From: Gammaproteobacteria bacterium
GTDB lineage: Bacteria; Pseudomonadota; Gammaproteobacteria; Competibacterales; Competibacteraceae
Assembly: GCA_020846135.1 (NCBI GenBank)
Contig: JADLEK010000003.1
Location: forward strand, 1-60,957
Direction of reading: 5' to 3'
DNA: 60,957 bases
Below the pieces are notes generated by a model. The model was not told the DNA's origin and searched no databases. It saw only the letters and a list, made by a program, of their open reading frames with translations. Within the stretch, counting starts at the first letter, position 1, and each line of letters opens with the position of its first letter. A program made the translations under genes and the position numbers. This document shows positions 11,710 to 19,766 of this stretch, one piece after another.

Positions 11710-12025
11710 ACAGAACTGGATCGCATCGCTGACGACGCGCCCGGTTTGTTGTTGCGACTCTGATGTATCTGCGTCATTAGTGGCGCTGTGCAACCGGCTC
11801 AAAGTCTGGGAGGTTGCCAGTGTCGATAGCGACTTTACTGTCTATCGGGGACGCGGCAAACGACGCTTCAATAATCGGTTTTTTGCCGTTGAAAAATGAC
11901 GGTGACCATGAAATATCATCGTTGTAGTTCGATATTTCATGGATAAAAGGCTTAATGATAGCTATCTGTCCCGTAGCGTATGTATAAGGTTGGCCTTGGC
12001 CAAAGCCAGGTAGAGGTAAACTGCC
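11710..12025. other. Intergenic stretch with a perfect inverted repeat
   Basis: This 316-base gap between the small gene and the 3' end of pyk holds no convincing coding frame. Its main feature is a 12-bp perfect inverted repeat: CCATGAAATATC at 11906-11917 and GATATTTCATGG at 11931-11942, separated by 13 bases. It lacks a T-run on either side, so a simple intrinsic terminator is unlikely. It could be an operator or a small palindromic repeat. Confidence 0.6.
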
Positions 12026-13486
12026 TTAATTAGCCCGTTCAATTTTCACCACCTTAATCATGTTCGCGCCGCCGACCACGCCGATCGGCATCCCGGTGGT
12101 GAACACCACGATCTCGCCTTCCTGAACCAGACTTTTGTTGAGCAGCAGGGCAGTGGCCGATTCGAGCAGTTCGTCCACGGTGCTGACCGCGCCCAGTTGC
12201 AGCGGCGCTACGCCCCAGACCAGCGCCAACCGCCGCAGCGTCGCCGGTTTTGGACTGAAAGCGATCAGCGGTTCCAGAGGCCGGAACTTGGCCAGACCGA
12301 GAACGCTGGCGCCGCTGTTGGTGAATACCACCAGATAGCGGGCGCAGACCTTGCCGGCTAACTCCATGGTGGCGAAGTACACCGCGTCCTCGATTCGCAA
12401 ACAGGCGTTGGCCAGCAATTCCTCCTGGGTCAGCGCGTTCTTGCGCATCAGAGTTTTGAAAATGTCGCTGGTTTCAACACTCCGGGCGATGGCGGTCATC
12501 ATCCGCACTGCTTCGACCGGGTAAGCTCCCGCCGCCGTTTCCGCCGACAGCATCACTGCATCAGTGCCGTCGAGAATGGCGTTGGCGACATCATTCGCCT
12601 CGGCGCGGGTCGGGCGGGGATTGGCAATCATCGACTCCAGCATCTGGGTCGCGGTAATCACCGGTTTGCCGGCGATATTGCACTGGCGGATGATGGTCTT
12701 CTGCATCAGTGGCACGTCCTGGGGCGAGGTTTCCACGCCCAAATCGCCCCGCGCCACCATGATCACGTCGGTGACGGCAATGATGGCGTCGATCTGCTGG
12801 AACGCCTCTGGCTTCTCAATCTTGGCGATGATCGGCAGCTTGTGACCATAGGTGGTCAGCATGAGGTTAATCAGTTCCTTGATATCGTCAGCATCGCGGA
12901 CAAACGATAGCGCCACATACTCCAGCTCGTGTTCATAGGCGAACGCCAAATCACGCCGATCCTTATCGGTGATCGCGGAAATTTTGAGCTTGATATTGGG
13001 CAGATTGACGCCTTTGTGGGGCTTCAGGCATCCGCTGTTGACGACGGTGGTGAAAATGTCATGGCCGGTAATGCGCTCGACGGTCAGTTCAAACAGACCG
13101 TCGTCGATCAGAATCCGATCGCCGGGCCTCACTTCCTCATGTAGGCTGCGGTGATCGATAGCGACCTTCTTCACCCCGTCATGGATACCGCCGATGATTT
13201 CGTCGGTCGTCAACACCAGCGTTTCAGCCGCCGTTACCTCCAGAAATTCACCTTCCAGCGTACCGAGGCGAATCTTGGGGCCTTGTAAATCCTGAAAAAT
13301 GGCGACGTGCCGGTTCAGCTTCCGCGCCGCATCCCGCACCAATTGCACCGACTGCGCATGATCATCATGGCTACCGTGGGAAAAGTTGAGCCGGATGACA
13401 TCTGTGCCTTCCTGCAACAGTTTCTCGATGATCTCGGTATGATGGGAGCTGGGTCCCAGGGTGGCGACAATTTTGGTGCATTTCAT
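12026..13486 (-). CDS. pyk: Pyruvate kinase
   Basis: Converts phosphoenolpyruvate and ADP to pyruvate and ATP, the last step of glycolysis. The 486-residue length and order are standard: the N-terminal strand KIVATLGPSS, RLNFSHGS, DLQGPKIRLG before the B domain, the catalytic Lys/Glu segment IIAKIEKPEA, metal site MVARGDLGVE, the family motif VITATQMLESMI, then the C-terminal allosteric domain (about 350-486). Its ATG overlaps the stop of a small upstream frame derived from doxX (13483-13596), and the ECF sigma/anti-sigma genes lie directly upstream on the same strand. Transcription from the stress operon into pyk is therefore possible. Confidence 0.95.
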   Translation of the reverse strand: MKCTKIVATLGPSSHHTEIIEKLLQEGTDVIRLNFSHGSHDDHAQSVQLVRDAARKLNRHVAIFQDLQGPKIRLGTLEGEFLEVTAAETLVLTTDEIIGGIHDGVKKVAIDHRSLHEEVRPGDRILIDDGLFELTVERITGHDIFTTVVNSGCLKPHKGVNLPNIKLKISAITDKDRRDLAFAYEHELEYVALSFVRDADDIKELINLMLTTYGHKLPIIAKIEKPEAFQQIDAIIAVTDVIMVARGDLGVETSPQDVPLMQKTIIRQCNIAGKPVITATQMLESMIANPRPTRAEANDVANAILDGTDAVMLSAETAAGAYPVEAVRMMTAIARSVETSDIFKTLMRKNALTQEELLANACLRIEDAVYFATMELAGKVCARYLVVFTNSGASVLGLAKFRPLEPLIAFSPKPATLRRLALVWGVAPLQLGAVSTVDELLESATALLLNKSLVQEGEIVVFTTGMPIGVVGGANMIKVVKIERAN

Positions 13487-13596
13487 AATGACGCTCCTTC
13501 AGGTTGACCAATAGCGGCGGGCGATCCCGTGAGTCGATAAGCGTCAGGATAGACGAAAAGCTGAATCATCAGACCGTTCTCATTCTTTCGAATCAT
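13483..13596 (-). pseudogene. DoxX remnant forming a short leader-like frame before pyk
   Basis: The minus strand here resembles the end of the intact doxX gene at 16723-17250. The stretch encoding LMIQLFVYPDAY matches LVIQIFVYPGAY of DoxX, and the segment after it matches the DoxX 3' end (TCACGGGATYGCCCGYCGCTA) with the middle part missing and one extra base. The remnant reads as a 37-codon frame with a good ribosome site (AGGAG, 6 bases before the ATG at 13596), and its TGA overlaps the pyk ATG. It may thus be translated and couple pyk translation to the upstream genes. The homology is by eye, but clear over about 75 bases. Confidence 0.65.
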
Positions 13597-13621
13597 GACT
13601 GACTCCTGAATCCGGGCCGGG

Positions 13622-13819
13622 CTATTCAGCATCGTCGGCATTGGGAGGCGCTACTGAGTAACGGCGACTCGCCTGCCGCAGAAAATCCATCTGTTGGTGA
13701 AAATTGTCGCACCCTGCACACATCAACAGATGAAGTTTGAGGGGCAATTTTTCTTTCAGCCGCAACTTGCGGTCCTGCGCCTCAGACAAAAGGCGCGTCA
13801 CTTGCTGGCAAGTCAACAT
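13622..13819 (-). CDS. Zinc-finger (ZAS-type) anti-sigma factor
   Basis: A 65-residue protein with the zf-HC2 pattern: Cys4 and, further on, HLLMCAGC (His30, Cys34, Cys37), which is the HxxxCxxC signature of zinc-binding anti-sigma domains. These proteins hold an ECF sigma factor until a redox or metal signal releases it. There is no membrane segment, so it is a soluble sensor. The start at 13819 (MLTCQQVTRL) overlaps the sigma gene's end by 7 bases, the usual coupled pair. Downstream lies the doxX remnant, then pyk. Confidence 0.85.
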   Translation of the reverse strand: MLTCQQVTRLLSEAQDRKLRLKEKLPLKLHLLMCAGCDNFHQQMDFLRQASRRYSVAPPNADDAE

Positions 13820-14424
13820 GTTGGATTCTCCGGGGTGAACCAGCGCTGCTCCAGGCACAGCCGAAGCCCCATGCGGGCGCGGTGCAGGATGACATGACAG
13901 TGGTTGGTGGTTAAAGCCAGTTCCAGGCAAATGTCCAGGGTCTCCAGACCGAGGAATTCGCGCATCATGAACACCCGTGCGGTGTTTTCGGGCAGCCGGG
14001 TCAGACAGGTCTCGAACACTACCCAGAATTGTTGTTGCGCAAAGGTCGTTTCTGGGTCGCCCCACGCTTGCGGACGATCCGCCGGGTTCCAATGATGACC
14101 CGGATTGAACAGCACTGCGAAGTCATCGCCTTCCTCCTCATCGTCCGGGATCAGGCTGGTGATCGGGGCAGTGCGCTGGCGGTGGCGCAGAGTGTCAACG
14201 ATCTTGTTTTTCAGAATCGCGAATACCCAGGTTTTCAACGCTGCCCGCCCGGTAAATCGATCCTGCCCGCTGAACGCTGCGGTCAGCGCCTCCTGAACGG
14301 TGTCTTCAGCGGCGGACTGATCACGAAGCTGCAATTCGGCAAAGCGGAGCAGATCGCGGCGCAAGTCGGCTAGAAAGACTGGATTCCATAACGCGTTGCG
14401 GGTTGGATCATCGTTCCCATTCAT
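13813..14424 (-). CDS. ECF-type RNA polymerase sigma factor
   Basis: A 203-residue group 4 sigma factor. Region 2 spans about 25-95, including DQSAAEDTVQEALTAAF (region 2.2) and AALKTWVFAILKNKIVD (2.3-2.4). Region 4 spans about 140-195, with LPENTARVFMMREFLGLET and a helix-turn-helix. The ATG at 14424 is preferred to a TTG at 14427 because GGAG lies 9 bases upstream. It is followed by its ZAS anti-sigma and preceded, 21 bases away, by the TVP38-flavoprotein gene. In Neisseria and other Proteobacteria a comparable ECF/ZAS pair governs DUF2282-DUF692-DUF2063-DoxX genes; the buf operon nearby is the obvious candidate regulon. Confidence 0.9.
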   Translation of the reverse strand: MNGNDDPTRNALWNPVFLADLRRDLLRFAELQLRDQSAAEDTVQEALTAAFSGQDRFTGRAALKTWVFAILKNKIVDTLRHRQRTAPITSLIPDDEEEGDDFAVLFNPGHHWNPADRPQAWGDPETTFAQQQFWVVFETCLTRLPENTARVFMMREFLGLETLDICLELALTTNHCHVILHRARMGLRLCLEQRWFTPENPTC

Positions 14425-14445
14425 CAACTTGTTCTCCGACGGTGT

Positions 14446-16587
14446 TCAGCCCCGTCGCCAGGCGTGAAAGCGTTCCACCCAGGCCAGTAGCTTTTCCGGG
14501 GCATGGGCTTTCTTCCAGACGCCCGCGACATATTTGTTGGCTTCCGCCAGGGTCGGGTAGATGTGAATCGTGCCGAGAATCTTGTTCAGGCCGATGCCAT
14601 GGCGCATCGCCAGCACATATTCCGCCAGCAGATCCCCGGCATGTTCGCCGACTATCGTGACGCCGAGAATCCGGTCCTTGCTGGGAACTGTCAGCACTTT
14701 GACGAACCCGTGCGCTTCCCCATCCGCAATCGCCCGATCCAGATCGTCGAGACCATAGACGGACACTTCGCAGGGAATGCCTTTTTCCTGGGCGTCCTGT
14801 TCATTCAGACCCACCCGCGCCACTTCAGGATCGACAAAGGTTGACCAGGGAATCACTGAATAGTCGGTCTTGAATTTCTTCAACGGATCGAACAGGGCGT
14901 TGACCGCCGCGTACCACGCCTGATGAGCGGCGGTATGGGTGAATTGGAATGGCCCGACCACGTCCCCGGCGGCATAAATGTTGGGGTAGAGGGTTTGCAG
15001 ATACGCATTGGTTTCCACGGTGCGGGGTGCGGGAATCCCCAGTTCCTCCAGTCCATAACCACGGGTATTTGCCACCCGCCCGACCGCAACCAGCACCGCA
15101 TCGAAGGGAATCCGCACGTCCTGCCCGGCGTGTTCAGCGATCAGCACCTTCTCGCCATTGTCCACCACGAACTGTTTGGCCTTATGGTTGATAAGGACGT
15201 TGATGCCCTCTTCCTGGAAACGCCGACTCACCAGTTCCGAAACTTCCGGGTCTTCACGGATGAGGATGCGCGGCGCCATTTCAACCTGCGTCACCTGACT
15301 GCCGAGGCGGGCGAAGGTCTGGGTCAGTTCGGAACCAATCGGCCCGCCGCCCAGCACCACCAACCGCTCGGGCAACTCGCGCAGATTCCAGACGTTATCC
15401 GAGGTGAGGTAGTCCAGATCGGTGAGTCCCGGAATCGGCGGAACGAACGGTCGGGCGCCGGCGGCAATGACGATGCTGCGGGTGGTCAGCGTTCCCGCGC
15501 CTTCGGCGGTAGAGATTTCCACCGACCACGGCGAAGTGATTTTGGCGGTTCCCTGCACCACCTCTACACCTAGATCGGTATAACGCTCCACCGAATCATG
15601 CGGCGCGACTTCACGGATCACCCGCTGGACCCGTTCCATCACTTCGGCAAAATCGAACTCGGCATCGGCTTTACGAATCCCGAATTCCGCAGAGCGACGG
15701 ATCTGCGAGAGCAGTTTGGCGGAACGAATCAGCGCTTTGGACGGGACACAACCGGTGTTCAGGCAGTCACCGCCCATCCGGTGTTTCTCGATCAACGTGA
15801 CCTTGGCCTTGACCGCTGCCGCGATGTAGGCCGTCACCAGCCCCGCTGAACCGCCGCCGATCACCACCAGATTGCGGTCAAACCGCGCGGGCTTGGACCA
15901 TTTCGCATAGACCCGCCGCGCTTTCACGAGGGCGACGATTTTTTTGGCGATCAGCGGGAAGAGGCCCAACAGTGCGAAGGACGCCAGCAGTTCCGGCGAC
16001 AGAATCCCCTTGAGCGAATCGAGTTGCGCCAACTGCGTACCCGCGTTCACATAAACCAGGGTACCTGCCAACATCCCGATCTGGCTGACCCAATAAAAAG
16101 TCCAGGTGCGAATCGGGGTCAGTCCCATCACCAGGTTAATAACAAAAAACGGGAAAATCGGGATCAACCGCAGAGTGAACAAATAGAACCCGCCTTCCTT
16201 TTCCATCCCGGCGTTAATCGCTTTCAGCCGGTCGCCAAATTTCCCCTGCACCCAGTCGCGTAACACGAAGCGGGCGACAAGGAAGGCCAGCGTCGCGCCG
16301 AGGGTGGAAGCGAAAGAGACCATGAGCGTCCCCCACCACACGCCGAAGATTGCTCCAGCGGCCAGGGTCATGATCGTTGCGCCCGGCAGCGACAATCCGG
16401 TCACGGCGACATAGACCGCAAAGAAGATGCCTGCGGTCAGCATCGGCTGCGCGACGCGCCAGGCGTCAATCGCCGCCTGCTGGTTTTTCACGAAGTCCAG
16501 GCTAAAAAAGCGGCCCAGGTTAAAGGCGAAGAACACGCCCACCAAGGCGGCAATAGCGACTATGAGCAAGAGTTTACGAGGGTGCAT
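14446..16587 (-). CDS. TVP38/DedA membrane domain fused to FAD disulfide oxidoreductase
   Basis: A 713-residue two-part protein. Residues 1-225 form a TVP38/TMEM64 (SNARE-associated, DedA-like) membrane domain with several hydrophobic helices. From about 235 on it is a pyridine nucleotide-disulfide oxidoreductase like mercuric reductase or dihydrolipoyl dehydrogenase: FAD site VVIGGGSAGLVTAYIAAA, redox pair in GGDCLNTGCVPSKAL, NAD(P) site VVLGGGPIGSELTQTFARLG, and FAD site YAAGDVVG. In the C-terminal dimer domain the usual catalytic HxHPT is HIYPT, so the second His is Tyr. No N-terminal heavy-metal domain or C-terminal Cys pair of true MerA is present. Position between doxX and the ECF sigma gene suggests a role in redox or metal stress. 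The substrate is unknown. Confidence 0.88.
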   Translation of the reverse strand: MHPRKLLLIVAIAALVGVFFAFNLGRFFSLDFVKNQQAAIDAWRVAQPMLTAGIFFAVYVAVTGLSLPGATIMTLAAGAIFGVWWGTLMVSFASTLGATLAFLVARFVLRDWVQGKFGDRLKAINAGMEKEGGFYLFTLRLIPIFPFFVINLVMGLTPIRTWTFYWVSQIGMLAGTLVYVNAGTQLAQLDSLKGILSPELLASFALLGLFPLIAKKIVALVKARRVYAKWSKPARFDRNLVVIGGGSAGLVTAYIAAAVKAKVTLIEKHRMGGDCLNTGCVPSKALIRSAKLLSQIRRSAEFGIRKADAEFDFAEVMERVQRVIREVAPHDSVERYTDLGVEVVQGTAKITSPWSVEISTAEGAGTLTTRSIVIAAGARPFVPPIPGLTDLDYLTSDNVWNLRELPERLVVLGGGPIGSELTQTFARLGSQVTQVEMAPRILIREDPEVSELVSRRFQEEGINVLINHKAKQFVVDNGEKVLIAEHAGQDVRIPFDAVLVAVGRVANTRGYGLEELGIPAPRTVETNAYLQTLYPNIYAAGDVVGPFQFTHTAAHQAWYAAVNALFDPLKKFKTDYSVIPWSTFVDPEVARVGLNEQDAQEKGIPCEVSVYGLDDLDRAIADGEAHGFVKVLTVPSKDRILGVTIVGEHAGDLLAEYVLAMRHGIGLNKILGTIHIYPTLAEANKYVAGVWKKAHAPEKLLAWVERFHAWRRG

Positions 16588-16722
16588 CGGTAGTTCCCAA
16601 CTGTTGATGCGTTAATGCGGATAACGGCGTGTGCCTGCTCGATGGCATAGTCGGGATCATGGACGATTCGATTGAAACAGGAACAGATTGACCCTGAATT
16701 ACGGGCATTCTGCGACGATCTT

Positions 16723-17250
16723 TCAGGGGGATCGGTAGCGACGGGCAATCCCGTGATCGATAGAGAACACCCCCGGTCCCTTGGCGATCAGGTACAACAG
16801 CACCGTCGCCCAAATCCCGTGGATTGGATAAGCGCCCGGATAGACGAAGATCTGAATCACCAGCGTCATCCCGAGCAGGGCCAAAGCCGAGAAGCGGGTC
16901 GCCAGACCGAGCAGAATCAGGATCGGGAAAACGTGTTCGGCGAACGCGGTCATCGGCGCGGCGAGTCCCGGCGGAATCAATGGCAGCCGGTATTCGTCCT
17001 GGAATAAGGCAATCGCCGATTCGGACAGTTTCGGAATGCCCAAGGTGAATGTGCCGTCAATGAGATCAATCGCCAAGCCTTCGATCTTGGTTTGCCCTGA
17101 TTTCCAGAACACGGCGGCGATAGAAAACCGCCCGATCAAGGCAATGAGTGAATCAGGAATCCGCCCGAACCAGGTCACGGTTGGCTGAATGAACTGCGCC
17201 CAGGGCGGGATTGGCGCGGTGGCTGATGAGGTGTGAACGGTTGAACTCAT
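16723..17250 (-). CDS. DoxX-family membrane protein (BufD-like)
   Basis: A 175-residue inner-membrane protein with four hydrophobic segments (about 35-55, 95-115, 118-135 and 140-158). It shows DoxX-family features: GRFSIAAVFWKSGQTKI near the first helix, and GLATRFSALALLGMTLVIQI. Its start overlaps bufC by four bases (ATGA), making it the fourth gene of bufABC-doxX. DoxX genes are regular members of bufferin-type operons, probably serving electron transfer or export at the membrane; the exact role is unsettled. A decayed copy of its 3' end lies at 13483-13596. Confidence 0.88.
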   Translation of the reverse strand: MSSTVHTSSATAPIPPWAQFIQPTVTWFGRIPDSLIALIGRFSIAAVFWKSGQTKIEGLAIDLIDGTFTLGIPKLSESAIALFQDEYRLPLIPPGLAAPMTAFAEHVFPILILLGLATRFSALALLGMTLVIQIFVYPGAYPIHGIWATVLLYLIAKGPGVFSIDHGIARRYRSP

Positions 17251-18023
17251 GACGGGACTTCCGTGGGCAGCGAGAAAGAAGACAGAGCGCCGCAGCGTAA
17301 CAACAGCGCCAGATGAGCGGTCAGGTCGAAATCCGGGTGGGTGGCTATCGCTAATCCTGCCGCTTCGCCAAGAGGCAGTCCGGCGGCGAAACCGGCGATC
17401 AAGACATCGCCGCCGGGCGGCAGGGCGATGACCTGCACTTCCAGCCCGACGCGAATCACCAGCGCGATTTCCGGAAGGGCGGGATTGACGCTCGCCAGAT
17501 CGCCAATACCCTGATGCGCGGCCCAGAGCGATACGATGGCATAGCGCGAATTCAGGACATTCAGCGAGGGGTGACAGCCGACTTGAAGCAGCGGCAACCG
17601 TGTCGGGTCGGCCAGCGCCTGGGTGATCTGTTCCGGGGTCAGCGGATCAGCGTCGGCGGCATGGAATGCCCGAATCCGTAGCATCTCCAGTCGCGCCACA
17701 TCGGCCAGATAGGGAACAGTGGATGCCGGTTCAAATTGCGTGATGAAGGTAGGCAAGCCTTCGCCATATTCAACCAGTTGGGCGGATGTCGGCGGCGCTT
17801 GACGGACAAAGACGCCGGCCATCGCCCGAAAAAATTCTTCTCCCACCAGCTCCTGGGTGACCGGAAAGGTATCGGCCAAGGCATCGATTAACGAAACGAT
17901 GACATTGTTGCGGTAGACGGCGAAACGCCGGGTTGGATCCGAATCGTTCCAGGCAGTCAGCCCATCCGGGCAGGGCACGTCGGGATTCAGCAGGGCAGCG
18001 GCGAACAGTCGTTGATCGCTCAT
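17247..18023 (-). CDS. bufC: DUF2063 / BufC-HvfC partner protein
   Basis: A 258-residue protein of the DUF2063 (HvfC/BufC) family, the usual partner of the MNIO enzyme in making modified metal-binding peptides. The N-terminal helical domain has [20 protein letters not shown] and [19 protein letters not shown], hallmark segments of the family (YRNNV, FPV...VGEEFF). The C-terminal half is an alpha/beta domain thought to bind the precursor peptide. It overlaps bufB and doxX by four bases on each side, so translation is tightly coupled. Cytoplasmic. Confidence 0.88.
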   Translation of the reverse strand: MSDQRLFAAALLNPDVPCPDGLTAWNDSDPTRRFAVYRNNVIVSLIDALADTFPVTQELVGEEFFRAMAGVFVRQAPPTSAQLVEYGEGLPTFITQFEPASTVPYLADVARLEMLRIRAFHAADADPLTPEQITQALADPTRLPLLQVGCHPSLNVLNSRYAIVSLWAAHQGIGDLASVNPALPEIALVIRVGLEVQVIALPPGGDVLIAGFAAGLPLGEAAGLAIATHPDFDLTAHLALLLRCGALSSFSLPTEVPS

Positions 18024-18925
18024 ACGGCACGGTCCTGCTGCGCGTATCCAAGCCAGCGTTCAGCACACTGGGCTTCGGCAAGCAGAACCGCCAGCGCCGG
18101 GATATGGTTATCGCGTTCAATCAGGGTCGGGGTCGGGCCGAGCCGTTCCAGGGCAAAGGCGTACAGGTTCCACACTGCCGCCGCAATGGGTGCGCCATGC
18201 GTGTCGATCAGCAGTTTCGCGCCGGTGGCGTCCTGATCTTCGGCGAAACCGGCCAAGTGGATTTCCCCGACGGCAGCCAGCGGCAGCGCGGCGATAGATG
18301 CGCGTGGATCGCGGTGATGATTGACGCCGGAGACATAGGCGTTGTTCACGTCGAGCAGCAGCCCGCAGCCGGTGCGGTGCACGATCTCGGTGATAAAGGT
18401 CGCCTCGTCCATCGTGGAGGCGGCAAATTCGACATAAGTGGCCGGATTTTCCAGCAGGATGCGGCGCTGCAAGTGATTCTGAGCTTGATCAAGATGATCG
18501 CAGACGCGGGTCAGCGTGGGCAGGTTGTACGGCAATGGCAACAGATCGTTGAAAAACTGGCCGTTATTGGTTGACCAGGCCAGATGTTCAGAGAAGGACT
18601 GCGGTTGGTAGCGGTCGAGCAATGCTGCCAGCCGGTCAAGATGAGCGATGTCCAGCGGCTCATCCGCACCGATGGAGAGTCCGACGCCGTGAATCGACAG
18701 CGGATAGTGGTCGCGAATGCGGCGCAAATAATGATGAAACGGGCCGCCGGCGACCAGATAGTTTTCAGCGTGAATCTCGAAGAAACCAAGATTCGGGCGG
18801 GTCGCCAGGATCTCGGCGAAGTGCTGGGATTTGAGACCAAGGCCCGCCCGGTTGGGCAGGCGGTGGCGAGGTTGCGGGTTCGGGGCGCTGGATATTGAAG
18901 ACGCAAAGGGAGATGGCATCGTCAT
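18020..18925 (-). CDS. bufB: Multinuclear non-heme iron oxidase (DUF692, BufB)
   Basis: A 301-residue TIM-barrel enzyme of the MNIO/DUF692 family, relatives of MbnB and TglH. It should oxidise cysteines of the BufA precursor into heterocycles using iron and O2. Metal-ligand segments are all visible: [55 protein letters not shown] and LIERDNHIP. It overlaps bufC by four bases and follows bufA by 32. The first ATG has only a weak ribosome site; a second ATG two codons on is possible. Confidence 0.92.
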   Translation of the reverse strand: MTMPSPFASSISSAPNPQPRHRLPNRAGLGLKSQHFAEILATRPNLGFFEIHAENYLVAGGPFHHYLRRIRDHYPLSIHGVGLSIGADEPLDIAHLDRLAALLDRYQPQSFSEHLAWSTNNGQFFNDLLPLPYNLPTLTRVCDHLDQAQNHLQRRILLENPATYVEFAASTMDEATFITEIVHRTGCGLLLDVNNAYVSGVNHHRDPRASIAALPLAAVGEIHLAGFAEDQDATGAKLLIDTHGAPIAAAVWNLYAFALERLGPTPTLIERDNHIPALAVLLAEAQCAERWLGYAQQDRAV

Positions 18926-18957
18926 GGCGGGCGCCCCGTCCAGTCAGTCGATTACGC

Positions 18958-19263
18958 TCAGGATTTCTTTTCGGCGAACGCGGCTAATTGACCGTGACCG
19001 GTCGGCGAGGTCGGCGAGGCGGTCTTTTCACAACTGCCCTTGGGGACGTTCTTCCAGGCACCGCCTTGATAATCCGCTTTCGACGTGCCGGCGCAGGTTG
19101 TGCCCGGCCCGGCGGCGCAGTCATTCTTGCCTTTCAGGGCGACGCCGAAGCATTTTTCCATGTCGGCCCCAACGGCGGGGGCCGTGGTCAGCGTCAGCGC
19201 CGAACCTAAAGCCAAAGCGAGTGCAGCGGCGGACAGGGTGGTCGAAGTCAGGGTCTTGCTCAT
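18958..19263 (-). CDS. bufA: DUF2282 bufferin-type precursor peptide
   Basis: A 101-residue precursor with a long signal peptide (about 1-33, likely cleaved near VGA|D). The mature part has four cysteines (38, 49, 57, 78) in the DUF2282 arrangement: [15 protein letters not shown], then TTCAG, then [11 protein letters not shown]. Such peptides (bufferins) are modified on internal cysteines by BufB/BufC, sent to the periplasm, and bind copper. A 20-residue tail after Cys78, rich in Pro/Thr/Lys, goes beyond the usual end. The ATG has a GAGGA site. It heads bufABC-doxX and has a duplicated upstream region. Confidence 0.9.
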   Translation of the reverse strand: MSKTLTSTTLSAAALALALGSALTLTTAPAVGADMEKCFGVALKGKNDCAAGPGTTCAGTSKADYQGGAWKNVPKGSCEKTASPTSPTGHGQLAAFAEKKS

Positions 19264-19370
19264 GGGAGATTCCTCATCGTCAGTGGTGGGTCAGGTCAAA
19301 CTTAAGGGCGATCCTCCGGCAGCGGGAGGAGCAGAGGTTAAACGCGCCAGCATGGTTGCGTTCAATGCAG

Positions 19371-19400
19371 GTTAGTCGCAGCAGCCCAGCGTTTCTTACA
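19371..19400 (-). promoter_or_regulatory. Candidate ECF promoter of bufA, proximal copy
   Basis: Read on the minus strand, TGTAAG (19400-19395) and CGACTAAC (19378-19371) are 16 bases apart. This spacing and the GTAA/CGACTAA-like form suit an ECF-type -35/-10 pair. It would start transcription about 100 bases before bufA. The call is by pattern only. Confidence 0.4.
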
Positions 19401-19449
19401 GCAGCGGTGAAAAAAAGCGCTTTGGCCCTCATGGTTGCGTTCAATGCAG

Positions 19450-19479
19450 GTTAGTCGCAGCAGCCCAGCGTTTCTTACA
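19450..19479 (-). promoter_or_regulatory. Candidate ECF promoter of bufA, distal copy
   Basis: Identical to the proximal element, carried by the second 79-bp unit. If both work, bufA has two tandem start sites about 79 bases apart. Confidence 0.38.
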
Positions 19480-19766
19480 GCAGCGGTGAAAAAAAGCGCT
19501 TTGGCCCTGGCAGGGGGCGAGGGGACTGAACGCTTACATTGAAATTAGCAGCTTGGGCAGTCGGGAAACCGGACAGTGCGGCGATCAGGGCGAAGCTGGC
19601 GGCGATTTCAGGAATGCTGACGCGGCTTCAAACCTGATGAATGCAGACGGCGGGAAGATAATAGGCCTTGGCTAGAAGGAGATTCCCCGCCGTCGGCTAT
19701 ACGGCGGATCGGTCAGTTCCTGCGGTGTGAACACGGGCGGTTGGCGGACAGGGACCACCGCCGCCA

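Larger units (their letters stand above)
19351..19508. repeat. Perfect 79-bp tandem duplication upstream of bufA
   Basis: Unit 1 (19351-19429) and unit 2 (19430-19508) are identical base for base. Each begins CATGGTTGCGTTCAATGCAG and ends CGCTTTGGCCCT. The duplication sits 88 bases upstream of the bufA start and duplicates the likely promoter region. Perfect identity implies a very recent event. Confidence 0.95.
19264..19766. other. 503-base regulatory/decayed stretch before bufA
   Basis: It contains the bufA leader (19264-19350), the 79-bp tandem repeat with candidate ECF promoters (19351-19508), and at 19509-19625 a decayed frame. On the minus strand the last reads a signal-peptide-like run (SFALIAALSGFPTAQA then NFNVSVQ) with a stop upstream and no start codon. 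No intact gene is seen. Confidence 0.6.

Noticed and set aside
14923..15573. Open frame antisense to the TVP38-flavoprotein gene
   Set aside because: Shadow of a well-supported gene; the translation has no domain or signal.
19351..19508. CRISPR array
   Set aside because: Only two contiguous 79-bp units with no spacers; it is a plain tandem duplication.
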